From: Bordetella parapertussis | Lineage (GTDB): Bacteria > Pseudomonadota > Gammaproteobacteria > Burkholderiales > Burkholderiaceae_C | Length of the DNA: 15,035 bases | NCBI GenBank assembly: GCA_945871945.1 | Contig: CAMBXY010000019.1 | Location: 1-15,035 of the forward strand | Direction: 5' to 3' | Position numbers and translations under genes: made by a program | Part shown: piece after piece, positions 7,142 to 14,639 of the stretch | How positions within the stretch are numbered: position 1 is the first letter of the stretch | Layout: the number at the start of each line of letters is the position of its first letter | The notes under the pieces: model-generated | The model's input: the letters and a program-made list of their open reading frames with translations, nothing else | Told to the model about the DNA's origin: nothing | The model's database searches: none

Positions 7142-8518
7142 TTAAACCAAGCCACGCACCACGGCCATGGCCTCTTCAACCCGCTCCACCACGTGCACCG
7201 TCATACCCTCTATGGGTTTTTTGGGTGCATTCGCCTTGGGGATGACAGCCACGCTAAAGCCCAGCTTGGCGGCTTCTTTCAGTCGCTCTTGGCCGCGCGG
7301 CGCGGGGCGCACCTCGCCAGCCAAGCCCACTTCGCCAAAAGCGATAAAGCCCTTGGGCAGAGGTTTTCCTCGCAGCGAGGAGGTGATGGCTAAAAGCACC
7401 GCCAAGTCGGCGGCGGGCTCGCTGATGCGCACGCCACCCACCGCGTTGACAAACACATCTTGGTCCATGCAAGCCACGCCGGCATGGCGATGCAATACCG
7501 CCAGCAACATGGCCAAGCGGTCGCGGTCTAGGCCCACGCTCAAGCGGCGCGGGCTGGGGCCGCCACTGTCGACCAAGGCTTGGATTTCAACCAGCAAAGG
7601 GCGGGTGCCCTCTAAAGTGACCATGACACAGCTGCCTGGCACTGGTTCGGCGTGTTGGCTTAAAAAGATGGCGCTGGGGTTGCTGACACCTTTCAAGCCT
7701 TTTTCAGTCATGGCGAACACGCCAATTTCATTGACCGCACCAAAGCGGTTTTTGATGGCCCGCACCAGCCTGAAACTGGAATGGGTGTCTCCTTCGAAAT
7801 ACAGCACGGTGTCTACCATGTGCTCGAGCACACGCGGGCCGGCGAGCGCCCCTTCTTTGGTGACATGGCCGACCAACACGATGGCGATTCCGCTGGACTT
7901 GGCCAAGCGAGTGAGGTGGGCGGCGCACTCGCGCACCTGCGCCACCGAGCCAGGCGCGCTGGTAAGTTGGTCTGAATAAACAGTTTGGATGGAGTCGATG
8001 ACAGCGATGTGCGGCGACTGGGCTTGCAAGGTGGAAATAATTTTTTCCAGCTGGGTTTCGGCCAAGACCTGCACGCGGCTGTTGTCCAGCCCCAAGCGAC
8101 GCGCTCGCAGCGCGACTTGCGCCCCCGACTCTTCGCCGGTGACGTACAAGGTGTTTTGACCGCTGCGCTGCAAGCCGTCGAGCGCTTGCAACAGCAAGGT
8201 GGACTTGCCAATGCCTGGGTCGCCGCCTATCAACACCACGCCGCCTTCGACCATGCCGCCGCCCAAAACACGGTCTAGCTCGTCTTGGCCGGTGGGGGTG
8301 CGCTCCACATCTTGCGCTTCGATGTCGGACAGCGCGGTCACGCCTGCGGATGGCGCCAAACCTGCACGCGGGGTGAAGCGGTTTTTCAGTGTGCCTGCTT
8401 CGGCAGAGACTGCCTCAACCAAGGTATTCCAAGCCTCGCACTGCGGGCATTTGCCCAGCCATTTGGGGCTGGTGCCGCCGCACTCGGTGCAGCTGTAATA
8501 GGTTTTGTCTTTGGCCAT
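7142..8518 (-). CDS. radA: DNA repair/branch-migration protein RadA (Sms)
   Basis: RadA is a RecA-like hexameric helicase that processes recombination intermediates and extends D-loops during repair and transformation. The 458-residue protein has the N-terminal C4 zinc finger (C10, C13, C24, C27), Walker A GGDPGIGKST (98-107), the Walker B strand IAVIDSIQTVYSD, the RadA-specific KNRFG motif (256-260) and a C-terminal Lon-protease-like domain (EPAADLAVLLAITSS, then GFIAFGEVGLAGEVRP). Length and order of domains are normal. Start ATG 8518 has no strong ribosome site. The gene diverges from the MFS transporter gene with about 30 bp between starts, and leads the minus-strand cluster ending in waaF. 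No SOS box is visible upstream. Confidence 0.97.
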   Translation of the reverse strand: MAKDKTYYSCTECGGTSPKWLGKCPQCEAWNTLVEAVSAEAGTLKNRFTPRAGLAPSAGVTALSDIEAQDVERTPTGQDELDRVLGGGMVEGGVVLIGGDPGIGKSTLLLQALDGLQRSGQNTLYVTGEESGAQVALRARRLGLDNSRVQVLAETQLEKIISTLQAQSPHIAVIDSIQTVYSDQLTSAPGSVAQVRECAAHLTRLAKSSGIAIVLVGHVTKEGALAGPRVLEHMVDTVLYFEGDTHSSFRLVRAIKNRFGAVNEIGVFAMTEKGLKGVSNPSAIFLSQHAEPVPGSCVMVTLEGTRPLLVEIQALVDSGGPSPRRLSVGLDRDRLAMLLAVLHRHAGVACMDQDVFVNAVGGVRISEPAADLAVLLAITSSLRGKPLPKGFIAFGEVGLAGEVRPAPRGQERLKEAAKLGFSVAVIPKANAPKKPIEGMTVHVVERVEEAMAVVRGLV

Positions 8519-8547
8519 GGTGCATGATAGACAATCTCCCTATTAAT

Positions 8548-9789
8548 ATGAACAAGCCTTCTGTGACCCTGCCTACCCTTGAAGAATCCCGCATGCTGCC
8601 CGATGAGCGGCGAGCCGCTTTTTCCTTGGCCAGTATTTACGCCATGCGCATGTTGGGCTTGTTCATGGTGATGCCGGTGTTTATGCTGGAAGCTCGGCAC
8701 TACGAAGGCGGCGACGACTTGTCAGCCATTGGCTTGGCCATGGGCATGTATGGCCTGGTGCAAGCCGTGTTGCAAATTCCTTTTGGCATGGCAGCCGACC
8801 GCTTTGGTCGCAAGCGGGTGATTTACCTGGGGCTGGCTTTGCTGGCACTGGGCAGCATCGTGGGCGCCATGGCCACCAGCGTCACCGGTCTGGCTTTAGG
8901 GCGTGCGCTGCAAGGCGGCGGCGCTATTTCTGCGGCGGTCACCGCACTGCTGGCCGACCAAACCCGCGACGCGGTGCGCACCAAAGGCACGGCTTTGGTG
9001 GGAGCCAGCATTGGTTTGATGTTTGCGCTGTCCTTGGTCTTGGGGCCCTTGTTGTCAGCTTGGGGCGGTTTGAGCGCTATTTTTGCCCTCACCTTGCTGT
9101 TGTCTGTAGGTGGTGTCGTCATCGTGCGGTTTTGGACACCGCCCGAGCCAGCCTTGCCCGCAGCGGGTCGGGTGCGCCACAGTTTGTGGGGCTTGCTGGT
9201 TCACCGTGATTTGATTCGCCTGAACTTTGGTGTGTTCGCTTTGTATGCCGTGCAACTCGCCTCATGGGTGTCGATTCCCGCTTTGCTGATACAAGCCGGC
9301 GTGGCCAGTGCAGACCACGGCTGGGTTTACCTGCCCGCAGTGCTGCTGTCGTTTGTGGTGATGGGGGTCACCTTGTTTCCGATGGAGAGGCGCGGTCTGT
9401 TGCGGCCCTTGTTTTTGGGCTGCATTGCCTTGGTTTTGCTGGTGCAGGTCGCTTGGGGGTTGCTTGCCGGGTCGTCCCCGCCTTTGTGGTTGCTGGGCGT
9501 TTTGTTGTTTTTGTTTTTCTGCGGCTTCAATGTGCTTGAAGCCAGCCAGCCCAGTTTGGCGTCGCGTTTGGCGCCCACAGGCGCACGCGGCTCGGCACTG
9601 GGGGTCTACAACACCTTGCAGTCGCTGGGCATTTTTGCCGGCGGCGCCATGGGCGGCTGGTTGCTTAAAACAGTGAGTGCTTCAGGTGTCTTCATGACCA
9701 GTGCCGGGCTGATGCTGCTGTGGTTGCTGGTGGCTTGGGGCACACGCTTTGTTCACACATCACCGCAGGGAGTGAGCACAGCTCACTGA
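8548..9789 (+). CDS. YajR-like major facilitator superfamily transporter
   Basis: This is a membrane transporter of 413 residues with about 12 hydrophobic segments. The segment MLPDERRAAFSLASIYAMRM near the start and GMYGLVQAVLQIPFG followed by the loop motif MAADRFGRKRV match the start and motif A of YajR-type proton-coupled exporters. Further matches are GRALQGGGAISAAV (motif C area) and GSALGVYNTLQSLGIFAGG in the second half. E. coli YajR carries an extra C-terminal cytoplasmic domain (YAM); this protein stops right after the last membrane segment and lacks it. The substrate is unknown. Three starts are possible: ATG 8524, 8548 and 8593. The last gives the N-terminus closest to YajR; none has a strong ribosome site. 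It lies 62 bp before ssb, a common betaproteobacterial pairing. Confidence 0.9.
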   Translation: MNKPSVTLPTLEESRMLPDERRAAFSLASIYAMRMLGLFMVMPVFMLEARHYEGGDDLSAIGLAMGMYGLVQAVLQIPFGMAADRFGRKRVIYLGLALLALGSIVGAMATSVTGLALGRALQGGGAISAAVTALLADQTRDAVRTKGTALVGASIGLMFALSLVLGPLLSAWGGLSAIFALTLLLSVGGVVIVRFWTPPEPALPAAGRVRHSLWGLLVHRDLIRLNFGVFALYAVQLASWVSIPALLIQAGVASADHGWVYLPAVLLSFVVMGVTLFPMERRGLLRPLFLGCIALVLLVQVAWGLLAGSSPPLWLLGVLLFLFFCGFNVLEASQPSLASRLAPTGARGSALGVYNTLQSLGIFAGGAMGGWLLKTVSASGVFMTSAGLMLLWLLVAWGTRFVHTSPQGVSTAH

Positions 9790-9851
9790 CCTGCGCGGCG
9801 TCGGGCCGCATAATTGGTTTCTTTCCTTTCACAGCACTCTAGAGGTACATC

Positions 9852-10325
9852 ATGGCATCCGTGAACAAAGTTATTTTGATGGGCAACTGCGGGCGCGACC
9901 CCGAGGTTCGTTATCTCCCCAGCGGCCAAGCCGTGGCCAATGTCTCGATTGCCACCAGCACCAAGCGCAAAGACAAAAGCAGCGGTGAAACCATTGAAGA
10001 CACGCAATGGCACCGCATCACTTTTTATGACCGCTTGGCTGAAATTGCCGGCGAGTACGTGAAGAAAGGCCGCCCTATTTATGTCGAAGGCCGCCTGAAG
10101 TACGGCACTTACACCGACAAAACCACCGGTGTGGAAAAAAACACGGTAGACATCATTGCCACCGAGTTGCAGTTATTGGGTGGACGCGAAGGCATGGGCG
10201 GCCCCTCCGAAGAGGGTGCCAGCCGCGCACCTGCACGCAGCGCGCCTCCCGCCGCCAGCGCTCCACGCGCTGCCGCACCGGCCAAGTCGGGCTTTGACGA
10301 TATGGATGACGATATTCCTTTTTAA
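9852..10325 (+). CDS. ssb: Single-stranded DNA-binding protein (SSB)
   Basis: SSB coats single-stranded DNA in replication, recombination and repair and recruits partner proteins through its C-terminal tip. The 157-residue protein has the OB fold at residues 1-110 (MASVNKVILMGNCGRDPEVRY, WHRITFYDRLAEIAGEYVKKG, IYVEGRLKYGTY), a linker rich in Ala, Pro and Ser (about 118-147) and the acidic tip MDDDIPF at the very end. All elements are intact. The start at ATG 9852 is preceded by AGAGGT at good spacing. Its TAA stop (10323-10325) overlaps the stop of convergent comM inside the self-complementary sequence TTAA. No LexA-type box was seen in the 62-bp upstream gap. Confidence 0.98.
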   Translation: MASVNKVILMGNCGRDPEVRYLPSGQAVANVSIATSTKRKDKSSGETIEDTQWHRITFYDRLAEIAGEYVKKGRPIYVEGRLKYGTYTDKTTGVEKNTVDIIATELQLLGGREGMGGPSEEGASRAPARSAPPAASAPRAAAPAKSGFDDMDDDIPF

Positions 10326-11848
10326 GGCGTCTGCCCTAAAAATATTCTGTATTGCATGGCCTCGGCCATGTGCATTTCTTCAATCTCGTTGGCTGCGCCT
10401 AAGTCGGCAATGGTTTGCGCCAAGCGCAACACCCGGTGCGTGGCTCTGGCCGACCAAGCGCGTTGATGGGCAGTTTGCGCCAGCAAGCGCGAAGCCGAAG
10501 GCGACAAGCGCAAGGCTTGCAACTGCGCTTGGCTCAGGTCTCGGTTGCTACAAGCTTGACGCTGCCAAGCCCGCTCGTAGGCGGCCACACTGCGCGCTCG
10601 CACCTGCGCTGTGCTCTCACCCACGGGCGCATTCAGCAACACCTCGGGCGCTAAAGCATGCACCGCAATTTGCATATCGATGCGGTCCCATAAGGGTCCG
10701 CTGATGCGCGCTTGGTAGCGCCCGACTTGCTCGGGGCTGCAGCGGCAAGCGGGACGACGCATGCCTAAATAGCCACAAGGACAGGGGTTCATGGCCGCCA
10801 CCAGCTGAAATGCCGCGGGGTACTCGATATGGTGCCTGGCGCGAGCCAAGCTGATGCTGCCCGACTCTAGAGGTTCGCGCAAAGCCTCCAGCGCTGCGCG
10901 CGAGAACTCGGGCAACTCGTCTAAAAATAGCACGCCGTGGTGTGCCAAAGATATTTCCCCCGGACGCGGCGGCGAGCCGCCCCCCACCAAAGCGGCCAAG
11001 GTGGCGCTGTGGTGCGGATGACGGTAAGGACGCTGGCCCCAGTGCGCTAAAGCCAACTGTCCGTAAATGCTGTGAACCGCCGCGGTTTGCAAAGCCTGCT
11101 CCAAGCGCAGGGGCGGCAACAACCCTATCAAGCGTTGCGCCAACATGGATTTGCCCGCCCCAGGCGGGCCCACCAAGAGCAAGCTGTGCGCACCAGCGGC
11201 GGCGATTTCTAACGCCCGCTTCACACCCACCTGCCCTTTGATGTCTTGCAAGTCACCTGCCGTCTGCTGGTTGGTCTGTGGTAGCGCGGTTTGTACTTGC
11301 AAGGGCTGCCAAGCGGCGGTCACGGGCCCCTCGGGGGCCAAAGCCAGCACCAAGTCTTGTAGCTGGTTTAAACAATAGACCCGCGAGCCTGGCACCAAGG
11401 CAGCCTCTTGGGCGCTGCCCGCAGGCAAGACCAGCGCCACCGTCTGAGCCTCGTGGTGCGCGGCTTGCGCCATGGCCAATGCACCACGCACAGGCCTGAG
11501 CGCCCCCGAGAGGGATAACTCGCCGGCAAACTCGTAGCCAGACAAGGCCTCTACAGGCAACACCCCACTGGCCGCCAAGATGCCCACCGCGATGGGCAAA
11601 TCGAAGCGGCCCGACTCTTTGGGCAAGTCGGCGGGTGCCAAGTTGACCGTGATGCGCTGGTTGCTGGGAAACGCCAAGCCGCTGTTGAGAATGGCCGAGC
11701 GCACCCGCTCGCGTGCTTCGCGCACCTCGGTATCGGCCAAACCCACCAAGCTAAAGCTGGGCAAGCCATTGGCCAAATGCACCTCTACCGTGACACGCGG
11801 GGCTTGAAGCCCCCAAACTGCGCGACTGTGCACCGCCGCAAAGCCCAT
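10322..11848 (-). CDS. comM: YifB/ComM-family Mg-chelatase-like AAA+ ATPase
   Basis: ComM is a hexameric AAA+ helicase shown in Vibrio and Acinetobacter to promote branch migration during integration of transforming DNA; family members are widespread even in species not known to be competent. The 508-residue protein has an N-terminal ChlI/Lon-like fold (about 1-170, with GLADTEVREARERVRSAI), a Mg-chelatase-type ATPase with Walker A GPPGAGKS (227-234) and Walker B VLFLDE (306-311), the family block PHHSAT...GGGSPPRPGEISLAHHG (280-305), and a C-terminal Mg_chelatase_C domain ending near MAEAMQYR. A CPCGYLG...CRC cysteine loop follows the ATPase motifs, as in the family. The start ATG 11848 has a strong AAGGAG six bases upstream. 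The gene diverges from glnK and shares its final TTAA with ssb. Confidence 0.95.
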   Translation of the reverse strand: MGFAAVHSRAVWGLQAPRVTVEVHLANGLPSFSLVGLADTEVREARERVRSAILNSGLAFPSNQRITVNLAPADLPKESGRFDLPIAVGILAASGVLPVEALSGYEFAGELSLSGALRPVRGALAMAQAAHHEAQTVALVLPAGSAQEAALVPGSRVYCLNQLQDLVLALAPEGPVTAAWQPLQVQTALPQTNQQTAGDLQDIKGQVGVKRALEIAAAGAHSLLLVGPPGAGKSMLAQRLIGLLPPLRLEQALQTAAVHSIYGQLALAHWGQRPYRHPHHSATLAALVGGGSPPRPGEISLAHHGVLFLDELPEFSRAALEALREPLESGSISLARARHHIEYPAAFQLVAAMNPCPCGYLGMRRPACRCSPEQVGRYQARISGPLWDRIDMQIAVHALAPEVLLNAPVGESTAQVRARSVAAYERAWQRQACSNRDLSQAQLQALRLSPSASRLLAQTAHQRAWSARATHRVLRLAQTIADLGAANEIEEMHMAEAMQYRIFLGQTP

Positions 11849-11904
11849 TCATCTCTCCTTATTTTGGTGCGCGCCCCATATACGTGCGTTCATACCGAAA
11901 TATT

Positions 11905-11921
11905 TGCACCAACAAGGTGCT
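11905..11921 (+). promoter_or_regulatory. Candidate NtrC binding site upstream of glnK
   Basis: The sequence TGCACCAACAAGGTGCT is a near-perfect dyad (TGCACC, 5 bases, GGTGC) closely matching the known enterobacterial NtrC site TGCACC-N5-GGTGCA. It is centred near 11913, about 86 bp before the transcription start predicted from the sigma-54 motif, a normal position for an enhancer-type activator site. A lone half-like TTGGTGC lies at about 11864-11870, some 50 bp upstream, and may or may not be a second weak site. Binding itself is inferred. Confidence 0.75.
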
Positions 11922-11972
11922 GATTTCGTCTTTTTGGGTTCTGTGCCTTGAACAAACAGCTTGAAGTGTGCT

Positions 11973-11988
11973 TGGCACAAAGCCTGCT
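11973..11988 (+). promoter_or_regulatory. Sigma-54 (RpoN) promoter for glnK-amtB
   Basis: TGGCACAAAGCCTGCT has the invariant GG (11974-11975) and GC (11986-11987) separated by exactly ten bases, with the full TGGCAC half at -24 and TGC[T] at -12. It differs from the consensus at the G after TGGCAC and at one of the two T's before GC. Transcription would begin near 11999, about 42 bases before the glnK start. With the NtrC dyad upstream, this points to activation under nitrogen limitation. Confidence 0.78.
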
Positions 11989-12028
11989 AAGTACGAGTTC
12001 CACTGCTAATTTTTCGCAGTTCTACTGA

Positions 12029-12379
<351 letters not shown>

Positions 12380-12402
12380 CGCAAACGACAAGGACAAACA
12401 TC

Positions 12403-13917
12403 ATGAAAAAATTCATTGCCACTTTAGCCTTAGGGCTGAGCTTGGTCTTTGCCCCCGGCGTGAGCTTGGCGCAGGACGCTCCCGCCAAGCCTGTTGCAGA
12501 AGCGACTGCGCCTGCTGCACCTGCTGCAGAGAAAACCGAAGCTGCCGCACCGGCACCTGCTGCTGCTGCGGCTGAAGCCGCTGCACCCGCCGCCGCGCCT
12601 GCCTTGGTTCCCAACAAAGGCGACACCGCTTGGATGACCATCGCCACCGTGTTGGTCATTCTCATGACCATTCCTGGCTTGGCACTTTTCTACGGCGGTT
12701 TGGTCCGCGCTAAAAACATGCTGTCGGTACTGATGCAAGTGTTTGTTGTCTCCTCACTCATTTACGTGCTGTGGGTGTTGTACGGCTACACCGTGGCGTT
12801 CACCGCAGGCAACCCGTTCTTTGGGTCGTTTGACAAGCTGTTCTTCAAAGGCATCACAGTAGATTCTGTGGCCGCCACTTTCAGCAAAGGCGTGGTCATC
12901 CCTGAGTTCACCTTCGCGGCTTTCCAAGCCACCTTCGCGGCCATCACCTGTGCCTTGATAGTCGGCGCTTTCGCTGAGCGCATCAAGTTCTCGGCTGTGC
13001 TGTTGTTCTGCGCTTTGTGGTTCACCTTCAGCTATCTGCCCATGGCTCATATGGTGTGGTATTGGGACGGCCCCGACGCCATCAGCGATGCAGCTTCCCT
13101 TGAGAAAGTCACCGCTGCGGCGGGCTGGTTGTGGGCCAAAGGCGCACTCGACTTCGCCGGCGGCACGGTGGTGCACATCAATGCAGCGGTGGCTGGTTTG
13201 GTGGGTGCCTTCATGGTGGGCAAGCGCATTGGCTACGGCAAAGAATCCATGGCACCACACAGCCTGACGTTGACCATGGTCGGTGCTGCGCTGTTGTGGG
13301 TGGGCTGGTTTGGTTTCAATGCCGGCTCCAACTTGGAAGCCAACGGTTTGACTGCACTGGCTTTTGTCAACACCTTGGTGGCGACTGCTGCGGCCACCTT
13401 GGCTTGGATTGCAGGTGAAGCTGTCGCCAAAGGCAAAGCATCGATGCTGGGTGCAGCCTCGGGTGCAGTGGCTGGTTTGGTGGCCATCACACCGGCTTGT
13501 GGATTTGTTGGCCCCATGGGTGCCATCGTCATCGGTTTGGTTGCTGGCATTCTGTGTCTGTGGGGCGTCAATGGCTTGAAACGCATGCTGGGCGCGGATG
13601 ACACCTTGGACGTGTTCGGGGTGCATGGTGTGGGCGGTATCGTCGGCGCTTTGCTGACCGGCGTGTTTGCCTCTCCTTCATTGGGCGGCACCGGCGTCTT
13701 CGACTATGTTGCCAATGCCGTCAACCCCGACTACGTCATCAGCGCTCAAGTGTGGATACAAACGCAGGCCGTGCTCACCACCATCGTGTGGTCGGGCGTG
13801 GTGTCTTTGATCGCCTTCAAGTTGGTTGACATCGTGGTCGGTCTGCGTGTGAGCGAAGAAGAAGAACGCGAAGGCTTGGATATATCTAGCCACGGTGAGA
13901 CTGCTTACCACCGCTAA
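12403..13917 (+). CDS. amtB: Ammonium transporter (AmtB)
   Basis: AmtB is the trimeric inner-membrane ammonium channel used for scavenging at low ammonium. The 504-residue protein starts with a signal peptide (MKKFIATLALGLSLVF, likely cut after SLA at residue 23), then a low-complexity tail rich in Ala, Pro and Glu at about 24-69, then eleven membrane segments beginning at DTAWMTIATVLVILMTIPGL. The pore twin histidines are seen as H258 (GGTVVHINAA) and H408 (DVFGVHGVGG); GWFGFNAGSN and the cytoplasmic C-terminus LRVSEEEEREGLDISSHGE, the GlnK-responsive region, are also present. It is longer than E. coli AmtB (428) chiefly because of the periplasmic tail. A ribosome site (AAGGAC) precedes ATG 12403. 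It is co-transcribed with glnK and followed by a terminator. Confidence 0.97.
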   Translation: MKKFIATLALGLSLVFAPGVSLAQDAPAKPVAEATAPAAPAAEKTEAAAPAPAAAAAEAAAPAAAPALVPNKGDTAWMTIATVLVILMTIPGLALFYGGLVRAKNMLSVLMQVFVVSSLIYVLWVLYGYTVAFTAGNPFFGSFDKLFFKGITVDSVAATFSKGVVIPEFTFAAFQATFAAITCALIVGAFAERIKFSAVLLFCALWFTFSYLPMAHMVWYWDGPDAISDAASLEKVTAAAGWLWAKGALDFAGGTVVHINAAVAGLVGAFMVGKRIGYGKESMAPHSLTLTMVGAALLWVGWFGFNAGSNLEANGLTALAFVNTLVATAAATLAWIAGEAVAKGKASMLGAASGAVAGLVAITPACGFVGPMGAIVIGLVAGILCLWGVNGLKRMLGADDTLDVFGVHGVGGIVGALLTGVFASPSLGGTGVFDYVANAVNPDYVISAQVWIQTQAVLTTIVWSGVVSLIAFKLVDIVVGLRVSEEEEREGLDISSHGETAYHR

Positions 13918-13935
13918 GGTTTTCACTTGAAGAAG

Positions 13936-13962
13936 AAAAAGCTCGCTTAGGCGGGCTTTTTT
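13936..13962 (+). terminator. Intrinsic terminator of glnK-amtB
   Basis: Nineteen bases after the amtB stop, AAAAAGCTCGC pairs with GCGGGCTTTTT across a TTAG loop, with one G-U wobble, and the right arm runs straight into a run of six T's. The A-run on the left would also give a U-run on the other strand, but on that strand it would only act on transcripts arriving from the brnTA side. Confidence 0.85.
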
Positions 13963-14063
13963 GCGTTTAGCGTTATGACGATTAATGCTAAGTTAATTTA
14001 AAAGTAGTGATTTATTTATATTTCAATTATGGTGTCCTTGGGGCGGTCGCATTATGTCGACTG

Positions 14064-14077
14064 TGGTCATGTAACCA
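14064..14077. repeat. Small inverted repeat upstream of brnT
   Basis: TGGT and ACCA arms flank six bases (CATGTA), 22 bp before the brnT start codon. It lies where a -35 region would fall for a promoter using the TATATA at 14088-14093. It might be part of a BrnA operator, but the arms are short and could be chance. Confidence 0.3.
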
Positions 14078-14085
14078 AGCATTTT

Positions 14086-14095
14086 TGTATATACA
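14086..14095. promoter_or_regulatory. Palindrome TGTATATACA in front of brnT (candidate operator/-10)
   Basis: This perfect ten-base palindrome ends three bases before the brnT ATG, in an A/T-rich spacer. It contains TATATA, which could serve as a -10 hexamer; a weak TGGTCA -35 lies 18 bp upstream. Autorepression by the BrnT-BrnA complex at palindromes near the start is known for this family, so operator function is plausible but inferred. Confidence 0.4.
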
Positions 14096-14098
14096 CTT

Positions 14099-14380
14099 AT
14101 GGGTGAGCGTATTTCGTATGATCCAGCAAAACGCGAATGGACACTAAGCAATCGCGGATTGGACTTCGAGGACTGTGCAGAGGTCTTCGAGGGGCTAACC
14201 GCCGAGATCGAGGACATGCGCCACGACTACGGCGAGCGCAGGATCATCTGCTTTGGTGTCCTGCAAGGTCGCTTGGTGGTCATCGGATACACACCGCGTG
14301 GCTCGGTTCGCCACGTATTCAGCATGAGAAAGGCCAATGACCGTGAACAAACCCGCTTCGCACCGTACTTTGGGTTCTGA
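14099..14380 (+). CDS. brnT: BrnT-family ribonuclease toxin
   Basis: BrnT is a RelE-fold ribonuclease toxin of type II toxin-antitoxin systems that stops translation until bound by BrnA. The 93-residue product has the family landmarks in order: ISYDPAKREWTLSNRGLDFEDCAEVF (5-30), a central MRHDYGERRIICFGVLQGRLVVIGYTPRG (40-68) and the C-terminal FSMRKANDRE (74-83). The start at ATG 14099 is the only one that keeps the conserved beginning. No Shine-Dalgarno precedes it, and the nearest promoter-like TATATA is so close that the mRNA may be nearly leaderless. The end overlaps brnA by 44 bases. The frame is intact, so the module looks functional. It lies just after the glnK-amtB terminator, in an accessory position. 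Confidence 0.9.
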   Translation: MGERISYDPAKREWTLSNRGLDFEDCAEVFEGLTAEIEDMRHDYGERRIICFGVLQGRLVVIGYTPRGSVRHVFSMRKANDREQTRFAPYFGF

Positions 14381-14636
14381 CCTCAAGCGCGTAGACGCGC
14401 ATGTTGTTCAGCCTGACGAATATGAGGAGCTTCCAGAGCTGACCGAGGAGATGTTTGCTCGGGCCGTTTTTAAGAAGGCTGGGCGGCCCAAGTCGGACAA
14501 CCCAAAGCTGATGATCAGCCTGCGACTTCCTTCTGAGGTGATCGCCAAATGGAAAGCCACCGGCCCAGGCTGGCAAACCCGCATGGCCAAGCGGCTCGAG
14601 CGCATGCCTTTGCCCTCAGGAGAAAGTAAGGCCTAG
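14337..14636 (+). CDS. brnA: BrnA-family antitoxin
   Basis: BrnA neutralises BrnT and binds DNA with a ribbon-helix-helix fold to repress its own operon. The 99-residue protein has an acidic toxin-wrapping region (DEYEELPELTEEMFARAVFKK, about 27-47), a GRPKSDNPK linker, and the RHH segment KLMISLRLPSEVIAKWKATG followed by PGWQTRMAKRLERM (57-90). ATG 14337 has AAAGG four to five bases upstream, inside brnT; GTG 14343 is an alternative. The overlap with brnT is 44 bases, in a different frame. The stop is three bases from the convergent metH stop, with no terminator between them. Confidence 0.9.
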   Translation: MTVNKPASHRTLGSDLKRVDAHVVQPDEYEELPELTEEMFARAVFKKAGRPKSDNPKLMISLRLPSEVIAKWKATGPGWQTRMAKRLERMPLPSGESKA

Positions 14637-14639
14637 CGC

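Noticed and set aside
9795..9809. GCGGC-GTCGG-GCCGC hairpin between the MFS gene and ssb as a terminator
   Set aside because: The stem is only five pairs and is not followed by a T-run; too weak to call.
12754..13626. 290-codon minus-strand frame opposite amtB
   Set aside because: It is His/Gln/Gly-rich, typical of an antisense shadow of a hydrophobic membrane protein; no start context or motif.
13963..14098. Possible small gene or gene remnant in the AT-rich spacer before brnT
   Set aside because: Only very short frames (8 to 25 codons) without ribosome sites or recognisable similarity; treated as spacer and promoter DNA.
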